A DNA stretch of 64,000 nt from Candidatus Krumholzibacteriota bacterium (GTDB lineage Bacteria > Krumholzibacteriota > Krumholzibacteriia > Krumholzibacteriales > Krumholzibacteriaceae), in assembly GCA_016932415.1 (NCBI GenBank), contig JAFGCX010000016.1, forward strand, positions 36,404 through 100,403, written 5' to 3'. Position numbers and translations under genes: made by a program. The notes under the pieces are model-generated. The model was not told the origin of the DNA. It worked only from the letters and a program-made list of their open reading frames with translations, and searched no databases. Positions 36,440-43,905 of the stretch are shown here, piece by piece; the stretch's first letter is position 1; each line of letters opens with the position of its first letter.

Positions 36440-36829
36440 ATGGAGGGATTTCCGAAGATCAGCGGCGACAGGTCATTCCTCGTCCAGGTCCTGATCAATC
36501 TCCTCGTCAACGCACTGACCTATACCAGGCAGGGAGTAGATCCCGTAATCGGCATAACTCATCAGACGGAAGGAACAGATCTTGTAGTGACAATCGCCGA
36601 TAACGGGATAGGTATCGAGAAGGAATATCTTGCCAGGGTCTTCGAAGTATTCCAGAGGCTTCATAACCAGGAAGAATATCCAGGCACCGGGATAGGCCTT
36701 GCGATAGTGAGAAAGACAGTGGAGATGCATGGTGGAAAGGTCCATATAGAATCTGTCCCGGGCGAAGGCAGCAGAGTGATCATCCGTTTTCCGCTGCTGC
36801 CGGAATCTGTTGGACAGGAGGAGGGTTGA
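36440..36829 (+). CDS. histidine kinase ATPase domain (C-terminal part of the preceding kinase)
   Basis: The 129-residue frame contains the N-box (QVLINLLVNALTYT), the G1 box (IADNGIGIEKEY) and the G2 region (GTGIGLAIVRKTVEMHGG) of a complete HATPase domain. It has no H-box and no ribosome site of its own. Reading back in the same frame to the A-run at 36418 gives AELKVMEGFPKISGD, which joins the preceding fragment without a gap, so the two are one gene with a -1 shift. Confidence 0.82.
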   Translation: MEGFPKISGDRSFLVQVLINLLVNALTYTRQGVDPVIGITHQTEGTDLVVTIADNGIGIEKEYLARVFEVFQRLHNQEEYPGTGIGLAIVRKTVEMHGGKVHIESVPGEGSRVIIRFPLLPESVGQEEG

Positions 36830-36831
36830 GG

Positions 36832-37311
36832 ATGGAACACAAGTCTGCCAATATACTGCTGGTAGAGGACAACAAGATGGACATCGAGCTGACGCTCAAC
36901 GCTTTCAGGGACGCGAAGCTTATCAACAGGATAGAAGTGGCGAGAAATGGCAGGGAGGCTCTTGACCTTCTTAATGGTGAGGGGCAATATGCCGGCAAGG
37001 AGATCTTTACGCCCGACATCATACTGCTCGATCTCAAGATGCCGGGAATAGACGGGCATGAAGTACTCAAGACGATCAAGAATACGCGTGAACTTAAAAA
37101 GATCCCCGTTATAATCCTTACGTCCTCGAAAGAGGAGGGGGACAGGGAGATGAGCTACGATAATGGAGCTAACAGTTACCTTGTCAAACCTGTATCGTTC
37201 GAGGGTTTTATCAAGGTCGCCAGGATGGTCGGGGATTACTGGGTATCTCTAAATGTCGGGCCTACGATAAACAGATCCCCGGGTTCTGCCGGGGAGATCA
37301 AGCTGGGATAG
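36832..37311 (+). CDS. response regulator, Rcp1-like single receiver domain
   Basis: This is a stand-alone receiver of about 159 residues. The acidic pocket is in LLVEDNKMD, the phosphorylated aspartate in ILLDLKMPGIDG, and the conserved lysine in YLVKPVSF. The extended loop between the second and third helices is typical of Rcp1-type regulators that pair with phytochrome-like kinases. A GGAGG site precedes the ATG at 36832, two bases after the kinase stop. The partner is presumably the broken kinase just upstream. Confidence 0.88.
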   Translation: MEHKSANILLVEDNKMDIELTLNAFRDAKLINRIEVARNGREALDLLNGEGQYAGKEIFTPDIILLDLKMPGIDGHEVLKTIKNTRELKKIPVIILTSSKEEGDREMSYDNGANSYLVKPVSFEGFIKVARMVGDYWVSLNVGPTINRSPGSAGEIKLG

Positions 37312-37321
37312 GGCAGGTAGA

Positions 37322-38191
37322 ATGAGCGATAAGCTAAGAATAATCTACGTTGACGACTACAAGCTTGACAGGGAACTGGTAAGGGACGCGCTCCGATCTG
37401 AAGGAGACTCATTCTCCCTTCTTGAAGCCTCTTCGAAAGCAGAATTCGAGAAGTTATGGGCGCGGGGAAGATGCGACCTTGTCCTCACCGATTTTAATAT
37501 CAGCGGTTGGGAGGGCCTGCAGGTGCTTTCCCTCGTCCATAAGACCGATCCATCGATCCCTGTCATAATCGTCACCGGGACCGGGTCTGAAGAGATAGCA
37601 GTGGAGGCGATGAAACTCGGAGCGGCCGATTATGTAATAAAGACTCCGCGGCATATCAGGAAACTCCCGCAGGCGATCAGGGCAGCGATCGATAAAAATA
37701 GAGCGGAACAGGAGAAGATGGAGGCTCTCAGTGAACTGCGTTCGAGCGAAGAGATGCACCGGCGGATGATCGAAGGGCTGCACGAGGGGATATGGGTGAT
37801 CGACGCCGATGCCCGTACCACATACGCCAATCCAGCCATGGCGGCGATGCTCGGGTACGAAAGATCCGAAATGACAGGGATGCATCTCTTCTCTTTCATG
37901 GATGAATCAGAGATCGAAAAATGCAGCGAGAATCTCAACAGGAGAAAAGAAGGTATTCCGGAGCAGCACGAATTCAGGTTCAGGAAGAAGGATGGAGGAT
38001 CCCTTTTTGTATTGCTCGATACGAATCCGATGCTCGGTGATAATGGAGAATATCTCGGAGCGATCGCGGGGGTTATAGATATAACAGAGAGAAAGGAACT
38101 TCAAGCCGATCTTCTGCAGGCCCGGAAGATGGAAGCAGTCGGGCTCCTCGCGGGGGGATCGCCCATGATTTCAACAACCTGCTTACAGTGA
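37322..38191 (+). CDS. hybrid sensor kinase, N-terminal part: receiver and PAS (frameshifted)
   Basis: Residues 1-125 form a receiver domain (YVDDYKLD, LVLTDFNISGWEG). Residues 145-260 form a PAS domain (ANPAMAAMLGY). The dimerisation helix then begins with MEAVGLLAGG. At a run of six Gs (38152-38157) the frame departs from the expected AGGIAHDFNNLL and stops at 38191 after GSPMISTTCLQ. The missing histidine motif is present in the -1 frame and runs into the next open frame. Receiver phosphorylation plus PAS sensing suggests a phosphorelay component. Confidence 0.82.
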   Translation: MSDKLRIIYVDDYKLDRELVRDALRSEGDSFSLLEASSKAEFEKLWARGRCDLVLTDFNISGWEGLQVLSLVHKTDPSIPVIIVTGTGSEEIAVEAMKLGAADYVIKTPRHIRKLPQAIRAAIDKNRAEQEKMEALSELRSSEEMHRRMIEGLHEGIWVIDADARTTYANPAMAAMLGYERSEMTGMHLFSFMDESEIEKCSENLNRRKEGIPEQHEFRFRKKDGGSLFVLLDTNPMLGDNGEYLGAIAGVIDITERKELQADLLQARKMEAVGLLAGGSPMISTTCLQ

Positions 38192-39258
38192 TAAATGGAA
38201 ATGTCGAACTGCTTCTGATGGATATAGGGAAAGGGGATCCCCTGCGCAATGAGATAAACGAGATCCGTTCGGCAAGTCTCAGCGCTGCGAAGTTGACGAA
38301 GCAGCTTCTCGCCTTCAGCAGAAAACAACCAGTTCACATGAAGGTCCTTGATTTTGCAACGTTACTCGATGGGTCGAGAAGCATGCTCGAAAGGGTCCTG
38401 CGGGAGGATATAATCATATCATTGGAGGTCAAGGTCTCCGGCGGATACGTACTGGCAGATTCGTCCTTTCTTGAACAGATAATCCTCAATATGGCGATCA
38501 ACTCGCGCGACGCGATGCCTGAGGGCGGTACTCTTACATTCCTGCTCGACAGGATCGTTGCTGACGAACAGTTTGTCTCCGGCGGGGTCCTGATAAGCCC
38601 CGGGGAATACATACGGCTCAGGATCAGCGATACCGGGACGGGAATGACCGATGACTGCAGGGAGAAGATATTCGAACCGTTTTTCACGACTAAAACCAAA
38701 GAGAAAGGATCCGGTCTGGGGCTTTCAAGCGTATACGGAATGGTCAAACAGATGAAGGGGTTCGTTACCGTCGACAGCAAGGTAGGTGAGGGCGCGGTCT
38801 TCAGCGTATTTCTGCCCGCCGTCGATGGGATGCCGGAAAAAAAGGATGCGCCTGGCCGCCATAGACGGGATAAGGTAGAGAATGCGACTCTCCTTGTCGT
38901 TGAGGATGATCCGGCGGTTCTCCAGTTTCTCCAGAGAATACTGACAAGGCAAGGATACAAGGTATTGACCGCGATTGATGCCGATTCGGCTTTTGAAAGG
39001 TCCAGGTCGTACGAAAAAGCGATAGATATTGTGATAACGGATATCGTACTGCCAGGGATGAATGGAATAGACCTTGTTAAAAAACTTAAAAAGACAAGAC
39101 AGACTGTCAGGGAACTTTTCATCTCTGGATATTTTCAGGAAGAGGAGGAAGGTGATACGCTTTTGGTCCCGGGAGTAAACCTTCTTCAGAAACCTTTTGA
39201 GAGCGCGGATCTGATAAGGATCATCGACCAGCTCCTTTCATACCGGGATTCTCCATAA
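38188..39258 (+). CDS. hybrid sensor kinase, C-terminal part: HATPase and receiver
   Basis: This frame continues the preceding kinase. Read from the G-run at 38152 it supplies IAHDFNNLLTVINGN (the H-box). The ATPase domain follows (N-box ILNMAINSRDAMPEGG, G boxes SDTGTGM and GSGLGLSSVYG), and a C-terminal receiver completes it (VVEDDPAVLQF, VITDIVLPGMNG). The GTG at 38188 lies inside the H-box region, so translation from it alone would lack the histidine. The joined gene would encode REC-PAS-HisKA-HATPase-REC, about 645 residues. Confidence 0.82.
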   Translation: MINGNVELLLMDIGKGDPLRNEINEIRSASLSAAKLTKQLLAFSRKQPVHMKVLDFATLLDGSRSMLERVLREDIIISLEVKVSGGYVLADSSFLEQIILNMAINSRDAMPEGGTLTFLLDRIVADEQFVSGGVLISPGEYIRLRISDTGTGMTDDCREKIFEPFFTTKTKEKGSGLGLSSVYGMVKQMKGFVTVDSKVGEGAVFSVFLPAVDGMPEKKDAPGRHRRDKVENATLLVVEDDPAVLQFLQRILTRQGYKVLTAIDADSAFERSRSYEKAIDIVITDIVLPGMNGIDLVKKLKKTRQTVRELFISGYFQEEEEGDTLLVPGVNLLQKPFESADLIRIIDQLLSYRDSP

Positions 39259-39418
39259 GCTCCCCGATGCGATATCTGCCGGAAAAATGAATCATGTCCC
39301 GATCGCTCGCCGGTCTCATTAAAGCTGTAAGTGAGTATGAGGGAGCGGGTAAATTGAGATTGACTTATTTCCACAGTGGTGATATTGAGAAGCGTAACCT
39401 ATTTTGAGGAGGGAATGA

Positions 39419-40729
39419 ATGAGTGACGAGAAGGTGATGAACCGATGGCTGGTAGTCATCGGCGCCGTACTGATTCAGCTCTGTCTCGGCGCGATCTACG
39501 CGTGGAGCGTCTTTACAAAGCAGATCACCGCTGCTGACGGTATCTACCGGTTCAGCGCCCAGCAGGCAGCCTGGGTATTTTCCGCCGGCCTTGCTACCTT
39601 TGCGGTAGTCATGGTCATAGCGGGCAGGCTCCAGGCGAAGCTTGGCCCAAGGCCGATAGCCGTCGCGGGCGGGATCGTTCTCGGGCTGGGGTATATACTT
39701 GGCGGATTTCTTGGAAGCAGCTTCATAATGCAGCTTCTCTGTATCGGGATCATCGGCGGAGCGGGAATAGGTCTCGCGTATGTCGTACCGATCGCTGTCG
39801 GAGTAAAGTGGTTTCCCGACAAAAAGGGAATGATCGCGGGTCTTGCTGTCGCCGGATTCGGGTTCGGCGCGACTCTGTGGGTCAAGCTTGCCGGATCATG
39901 GTTCGGTGGGCTCCTCAATACGACAAGTCTTTTCGGGCTTCCGGGCGTGCAGAGCGTTTTCTTCATATATGGAGTAGTCTTCTTAATCTTTGTGCTTCTC
40001 GGGAGTATCGTCATGAAGAATCCCCCGGAAGGATACAGGCCGCAGGGGTGGGAACCGCCGGCGGCGGGAAGTACCGCTAAAGCTACAGGCGCCGTCGAAC
40101 TAACCAGCGGTGAGATGCTGAAGACTCCCCAATTCTATTTTATCTGGCTTATGTTCGTTGGATCGGGCCTCGCGGGACTTATGGTCATCTACTGCATCAG
40201 GCTCTTTGGAGTAGACGCGCTTCAGGCTTCGGGAGCGGCGACCGATGCCAAGGTCGCCGGCATGATAGCCGGTACGGCGATGGCGTGGTACGCGATCCTT
40301 AATGGCCTGGGAAGGATCGTCTGGGGGACGGTATCGGACAAGATCGGGCGCAAAATCGCTCTTTTCATGATGTGCCTCTTCCAGGGGATCATTATGCTCC
40401 TTTTCTTCAAGATGGGTCACTCCCGGATCGGCCTGATACTGGGAGCATGTATCATAGGATTCAATTTCGGCGGGAATTTCGCGCTCTTCCCGGCCGCCAC
40501 TGCCGATTTCTTCGGAAACAAGAATGTGGGCACGAACTATGGATGGGTATTCCTCGCGTACGGTGTGGCGGGAATAGCAGGTCCGCAGATCGCCGGGTAT
40601 TTCAAGGATGCCGCGAAGGGTGGAGATGTAAGCGCGTGGATGACTCCATTCCTTGTGGCGGGAATCTCCTGCCTGGTGGCTGCCGTCATCGGGCTTCTGC
40701 TCAAGGCTCCGAAGAGGCATGCCGCTTAG
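39419..40729 (+). CDS. MFS transporter, oxalate:formate antiporter (OFA) family
   Basis: The 436-residue protein has about 12 membrane spans and the OFA-family N-terminus (QLCLGAIYAWSVFTKQ), with the loop GLGRIVWGTVSDKIGRK between the halves. OFA members exchange small carboxylates such as oxalate, formate, lactate or pyruvate. AGGAGGG precedes the ATG. A strong terminator lies 39 bases after the stop, so it is a single-gene transcript. The substrate cannot be told from the sequence. Confidence 0.87.
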   Translation: MSDEKVMNRWLVVIGAVLIQLCLGAIYAWSVFTKQITAADGIYRFSAQQAAWVFSAGLATFAVVMVIAGRLQAKLGPRPIAVAGGIVLGLGYILGGFLGSSFIMQLLCIGIIGGAGIGLAYVVPIAVGVKWFPDKKGMIAGLAVAGFGFGATLWVKLAGSWFGGLLNTTSLFGLPGVQSVFFIYGVVFLIFVLLGSIVMKNPPEGYRPQGWEPPAAGSTAKATGAVELTSGEMLKTPQFYFIWLMFVGSGLAGLMVIYCIRLFGVDALQASGAATDAKVAGMIAGTAMAWYAILNGLGRIVWGTVSDKIGRKIALFMMCLFQGIIMLLFFKMGHSRIGLILGACIIGFNFGGNFALFPAATADFFGNKNVGTNYGWVFLAYGVAGIAGPQIAGYFKDAAKGGDVSAWMTPFLVAGISCLVAAVIGLLLKAPKRHAA

Positions 40730-40767
40730 GCGATAAACGAAAAGCCCTTGTCAGAAAACGTATGCTG

Positions 40768-40797
40768 GAGAGCGCCGGAAGCGGCGCTCTCTTTATT
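40768..40797 (+). terminator. intrinsic terminator of the OFA transporter gene
   Basis: A perfect ten-pair stem (40768-40777 with 40782-40791) with a GAAG loop is followed by TTTATTT on the plus strand. Confidence 0.85.
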
Positions 40798-40912
40798 TAT
40801 CAGGCAGATCGCTGACTCTCCGATCAAGCGTTATGGTACTTTTCATATCTCCTGCAGCATCAGCCGATTGGGCGCTCCCGGGAATTTTATTCTAAAAAGG
40901 TTCCCGCGACCT

Positions 40913-40941
40913 TTGAAAAATCAGCGGTAACGTGATACTAT
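40913..40941 (+). promoter_or_regulatory. promoter of folE
   Basis: TTGAAA (40913-40918) and TACTAT (40936-40941) with a 17-base spacer, plus TG one base upstream of the -10 box. It starts transcription about 35 bases before the folE ATG. A CGGGAA/TTCCCG hairpin lies just upstream (about 40879-40906) and may be an operator or the remains of a terminator. Confidence 0.6.
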
Positions 40942-40983
40942 GCGGACGATCGCGGCAGTAACGAATAACCTTGCGGGAGTAAT

Positions 40984-41547
40984 ATGATGGAAGAATACGT
41001 TCGCGGAATACTGAGATCCATAGGTGAAGACCCCGAAAGAGAGGGATTGAAGAGGACGCCGGAGAGAGTAAGTGAATCGCTTAAATTTCTGACGAGTGGC
41101 TATCATGAGGATATCGGAAAGATCATGGGAAGCTCCGTCTTCGAGGAAGAGCATGACGAGATGATTATCGCCAGGGATATAAGTCTGTACAGTCTCTGTG
41201 AACATCACATGCTTCCTTTCTTCGGCAAATGCCACGTGGCCTATATTCCGAAAGGCAGGATAATCGGCCTTTCAAAGATTCCGAGGATCGTAGAGGTCTT
41301 TTCGATGAGGCTGCAGGTGCAGGAGCGGCTTACCAACCAGATCGCGAAGACGCTGATGGAACATCTGAAGCCTTACGGAGTCGCCGTAACGATCGAGGCG
41401 GTGCATCTCTGCATGGCGATGAGAGGCGTCAGAAAACGCGATGCCCTTATAATAACGAGTTCGATGCTCGGCGCCTTTCGCAGCGATCCTAAGACCCGTA
41501 TGGAATTCCTCAACCTCATTAAAGGTAACGACCGGCATAAATGGTAG
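40984..41547 (+). CDS. folE: GTP cyclohydrolase I
   Basis: FolE converts GTP to 7,8-dihydroneopterin triphosphate, the entry step to folate (and in some bacteria to queuosine precursors). The zinc ligands C72, H75 and C143 are present in SLCEHHMLPF and AVHLCMAMRG. The catalytic region RLQVQERLTNQIA is intact and the 187-residue length is normal. GGGAG lies shortly before the ATG. It has its own promoter; lexA follows with another. Confidence 0.94.
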   Translation: MMEEYVRGILRSIGEDPEREGLKRTPERVSESLKFLTSGYHEDIGKIMGSSVFEEEHDEMIIARDISLYSLCEHHMLPFFGKCHVAYIPKGRIIGLSKIPRIVEVFSMRLQVQERLTNQIAKTLMEHLKPYGVAVTIEAVHLCMAMRGVRKRDALIITSSMLGAFRSDPKTRMEFLNLIKGNDRHKW

Positions 41548-41587
41548 TGGGCCGGGATGGGTTTTTTCAGGAGTTTTCTTTTTCTTC

Positions 41588-41615
41588 TTTACTTTCGGTT
41601 TTTTTTCGGTATTAT
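41588..41615 (+). promoter_or_regulatory. lexA promoter with a direct-repeat candidate operator
   Basis: TTTACT (41588-41593) and TATTAT (41610-41615) are 16 bases apart. The spacer holds a direct repeat TTCGGT (41594-41599 and 41605-41610) with a period of 11 bases, resembling in layout the direct-repeat LexA sites of alphaproteobacteria (GTTC-N7-GTTC). Self-repression by LexA is the usual case, so this repeat is a candidate LexA box; the sequence itself differs from known boxes. Confidence 0.4.
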
Positions 41616-41626
41616 ATGAATAAGCT

Positions 41627-41666
41627 CCCCGGGGGATGGCGGCGCATAGCCGCTTTCATCCCCGGG
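41627..41666 (+). promoter_or_regulatory. long stem-loop in the lexA leader
   Basis: A stem of about 15 pairs (CCCGGGG-ATG and GCGGC on the left, GCCGC and CATCCCCGGG on the right, with a bulge and a short internal loop) closes on GCATA. No T run follows, so it is not a terminator. It lies between the lexA promoter and the ribosome site and would be present in the mRNA leader. Confidence 0.5.
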
Positions 41667-41700
41667 AAAGATGTCCAGGCGGGGTTTTACAGGAGGGAAT

Positions 41701-42318
41701 ATGGTCTACCTTACAAGACGTCAGAAGGAGATACTCGATTTTATAGAGGCGTTCCAGGGAGAAAATGGCTACGCCCCGTCGCTCGAAGAGATAGCGGCTC
41801 ATTTCGGACTCTCGGCGGTCAGTACGGTCCACGAGCACCTTTCCAACCTTTCCGCCAAGGGGATGCTCATGCGCGGATCTAACAGGGCGAGGTCGATAGA
41901 GCCGGTTGTCAGCAAAAAAAGGCAGGGTTCTTCGACCGAAGTGATGCTTGCCGGGACTGTCGCCGCCGGTTCACCGATAGAAGCGCTTGAGGTTCCCGAG
42001 ACAGTTGCCCTCCCTCCCGGTCTTGCAGGCAGGGCGGAGACCTTTGCGCTGAGGGTCAGGGGGCTTTCGATGACTGGCGACGGGATACTCGACGGCGATA
42101 TGATAATCGTGGAAAAGGTAGAGAGGGTCAGCAACGGAACGCTTGCCGTCGCTCTGATAGATGGAAGCGAGGCGACCGTGAAGAGATTCTATCAGCGCGG
42201 CGCCGTGGTAACGCTGAGACCTTCCAATCCTGATATGGATGATATCGTCCTTTCCGCCTCGAGAGTGGAGATAATGGGACGGGTGACGGGGCTTATCCGC
42301 GATTACAGGCAGGGTTGA
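41701..42318 (+). CDS. lexA: LexA repressor
   Basis: LexA is the SOS repressor that cleaves itself when RecA is activated. The 205-residue protein has an N-terminal winged helix (about 1-68). The cleavage site is A84-G85 in MLAGTVAAG, and the Ser/Lys pair is S123 (GLSMTGDG) and K161 (ATVKRFY). The ATG at 41701 follows AGGAGGG at ideal spacing; the open frame upstream is not used. It is the first gene of a four-gene cassette ending in dnaE2, as in SOS mutagenesis operons. Confidence 0.95.
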   Translation: MVYLTRRQKEILDFIEAFQGENGYAPSLEEIAAHFGLSAVSTVHEHLSNLSAKGMLMRGSNRARSIEPVVSKKRQGSSTEVMLAGTVAAGSPIEALEVPETVALPPGLAGRAETFALRVRGLSMTGDGILDGDMIIVEKVERVSNGTLAVALIDGSEATVKRFYQRGAVVTLRPSNPDMDDIVLSASRVEIMGRVTGLIRDYRQG

Positions 42319-42319
42319 T

Positions 42320-42577
42320 ATGAAAGGCCTTTCGACGCGGGAGACGGTAAGAGAGAATATGGCGCTTGTCTACCGGAGGGTCGATATGATCCTTTCGTCA
42401 AACAGCCGCGAAGAGGTGCGCGAGGGTGATTGTCTCCTTCTGGAAACGGGACGCAGGCCGAAAAAAGGAGAGCTGGCGCTGATCCGTCGCGGAAGAGTGG
42501 AGACCCTCTGCCGGTGGGACGGCCAGGCGGAGGAAGACCTGCTGGGACTGGTTATAGGCGTAAGGCGAAGGCTTTGA
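42320..42577 (+). CDS. small S24/LexA-C-terminal-like protein lacking the catalytic pair
   Basis: The 85-residue protein starts one base after the lexA stop with AGGG upstream. The segment REGDCLLLETGRRPKKGELALIRRG followed by ETLCRW and LLGLVIGVRR matches the order of strands in S24 (LexA/UmuD) peptidase domains. The catalytic serine region is missing and the catalytic lysine position is C64. It occupies the place where imuA lies in classical lexA-imuA-imuB-dnaE2 cassettes. I infer an accessory or regulatory role in the mutasome; the fold match is by eye only. Confidence 0.5.
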   Translation: MKGLSTRETVRENMALVYRRVDMILSSNSREEVREGDCLLLETGRRPKKGELALIRRGRVETLCRWDGQAEEDLLGLVIGVRRRL

Positions 42578-42675
42578 TATCGCCGCCTCATGTGCGTCCC
42601 GATCCTCCTCGATCGCGGCCAGCGCGGGAGAAGAAGCAGGCAGGGGAGCGGCCAGGCGGCTGTGGGGGCTGATCG

Positions 42676-43887
42676 ATGCCGCGGCAGATATTCCATATAA
42701 ATACGGATGATTTCTATGCTTCGGCTATGAGGCTGCGCGATCCGCAGCTGAAGGGAAGGCCCGTGATCATATCAGGTCCCGCGCCGCGCGGTATCGTCCT
42801 CTCTGCTTCGTACGAGGCGAGGGGTGAAGGCGTCGAAAGGGGGATGAGCGTCGCGGAGGCGAAGAGGCTCTGTTCTGCGGGGCGGTTCCTTCCGCCCGAC
42901 TGGAGGTTCTTCGGCAAAGTGTCGAAAGGTATATTCGGCGTTCTGGAACGGTACAGCCCCGTTGTCGAAGTCGTATCCCTCGACGAGGGATATCTCGATT
43001 ATACGGGGTGCGCACGCGTATTCGGCGATGCGCTCGATATGGGTAGCAGGATAAGGAGGGAGGTCTTCGCCGATACCGGGCTTGATATATCGCTCGGGAT
43101 AGCGTCGAGCAGGCTTGTCAGCCATGTAGCGTCGCGAAGCGCTAAGCGGGCGAATATGATAGATGTATACCCCGGATGCGAACGAAGGTTCCTCGCGCCG
43201 GTGGATATCGGACGGTTCCCGATCGTCGCGGCGAAAGATATACCGGTTTTGCGCGAACTCGGGATATTCAGGGTGGGAGATATCCTGCGTTTTCCCGAAG
43301 AGCTTTTTTCCCTCTGTTTTGGCCGGTGGGGTGTCAGGCTCTATCGCGGGGCGGCCGGCGAGGATCCCAGCAGGGTCAGGAGGGGAAAGAGGGAGGACGA
43401 AAGGTTCAGGGCCGAGCAGCTGTTGCAGCCCGATCTTACAGATACCGGAGCGATTATGGCGGCACTTTACCGGCTGTCGGAAAGACTCGGGGAGAGCCTC
43501 AGGTCGGAAAGGTCGCTCGCCCGGTCGGTCAGGGTAGATATCCGCTATGCCGATTCCGTCGTGGCATCGGGAGTCAGGCGGCTGGAGGGCGAGACATCCG
43601 ATGATCTTCGCGTTTTCGATTCGGCCCGCGCGATCTTTGACCGCCTTTTTGTCAGGAGGGTGCGCCTCCGGTGGGTCTCGATAGCTGTTCCAGGGTACGG
43701 CCCCGAACCTCTTCAGATCGGGCTTTTTTATGAAAGATCTACGGTTACCGAAAAACGAAGGAAGATACTCTCCGTCCTCGACACTCTTCGCGGCAGCTTT
43801 CCCGAAGGGGTCGCGCCGGTATTCGGGAGGGCGATCGAGGCAGGCGATCGATCCCTGACAGGAAAGGCAGCGGATTTCACCGCGTGA
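42676..43887 (+). CDS. Y-family DNA polymerase protein, ImuB/DinB-like
   Basis: The 403-residue protein is collinear with DinB polymerases: FHINTDDFYAS at the N-terminus, VSLDEGYLD (D103, E104), a helix-hairpin-helix near residue 190 and a little-finger domain. The first of the three metal-binding acids, Asp in HxD of DinB, is Asn here (N9), while D103 and E104 are kept. ImuB proteins have lost these acids more fully. A clamp-binding-like motif QIGLF lies near residue 353. It sits between the small S24-like gene and dnaE2, the place of imuB. Confidence 0.85.
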   Translation: MPRQIFHINTDDFYASAMRLRDPQLKGRPVIISGPAPRGIVLSASYEARGEGVERGMSVAEAKRLCSAGRFLPPDWRFFGKVSKGIFGVLERYSPVVEVVSLDEGYLDYTGCARVFGDALDMGSRIRREVFADTGLDISLGIASSRLVSHVASRSAKRANMIDVYPGCERRFLAPVDIGRFPIVAAKDIPVLRELGIFRVGDILRFPEELFSLCFGRWGVRLYRGAAGEDPSRVRRGKREDERFRAEQLLQPDLTDTGAIMAALYRLSERLGESLRSERSLARSVRVDIRYADSVVASGVRRLEGETSDDLRVFDSARAIFDRLFVRRVRLRWVSIAVPGYGPEPLQIGLFYERSTVTEKRRKILSVLDTLRGSFPEGVAPVFGRAIEAGDRSLTGKAADFTA

Positions 43888-43905
43888 ATGAAAGGATCGT
43901 CCGAT

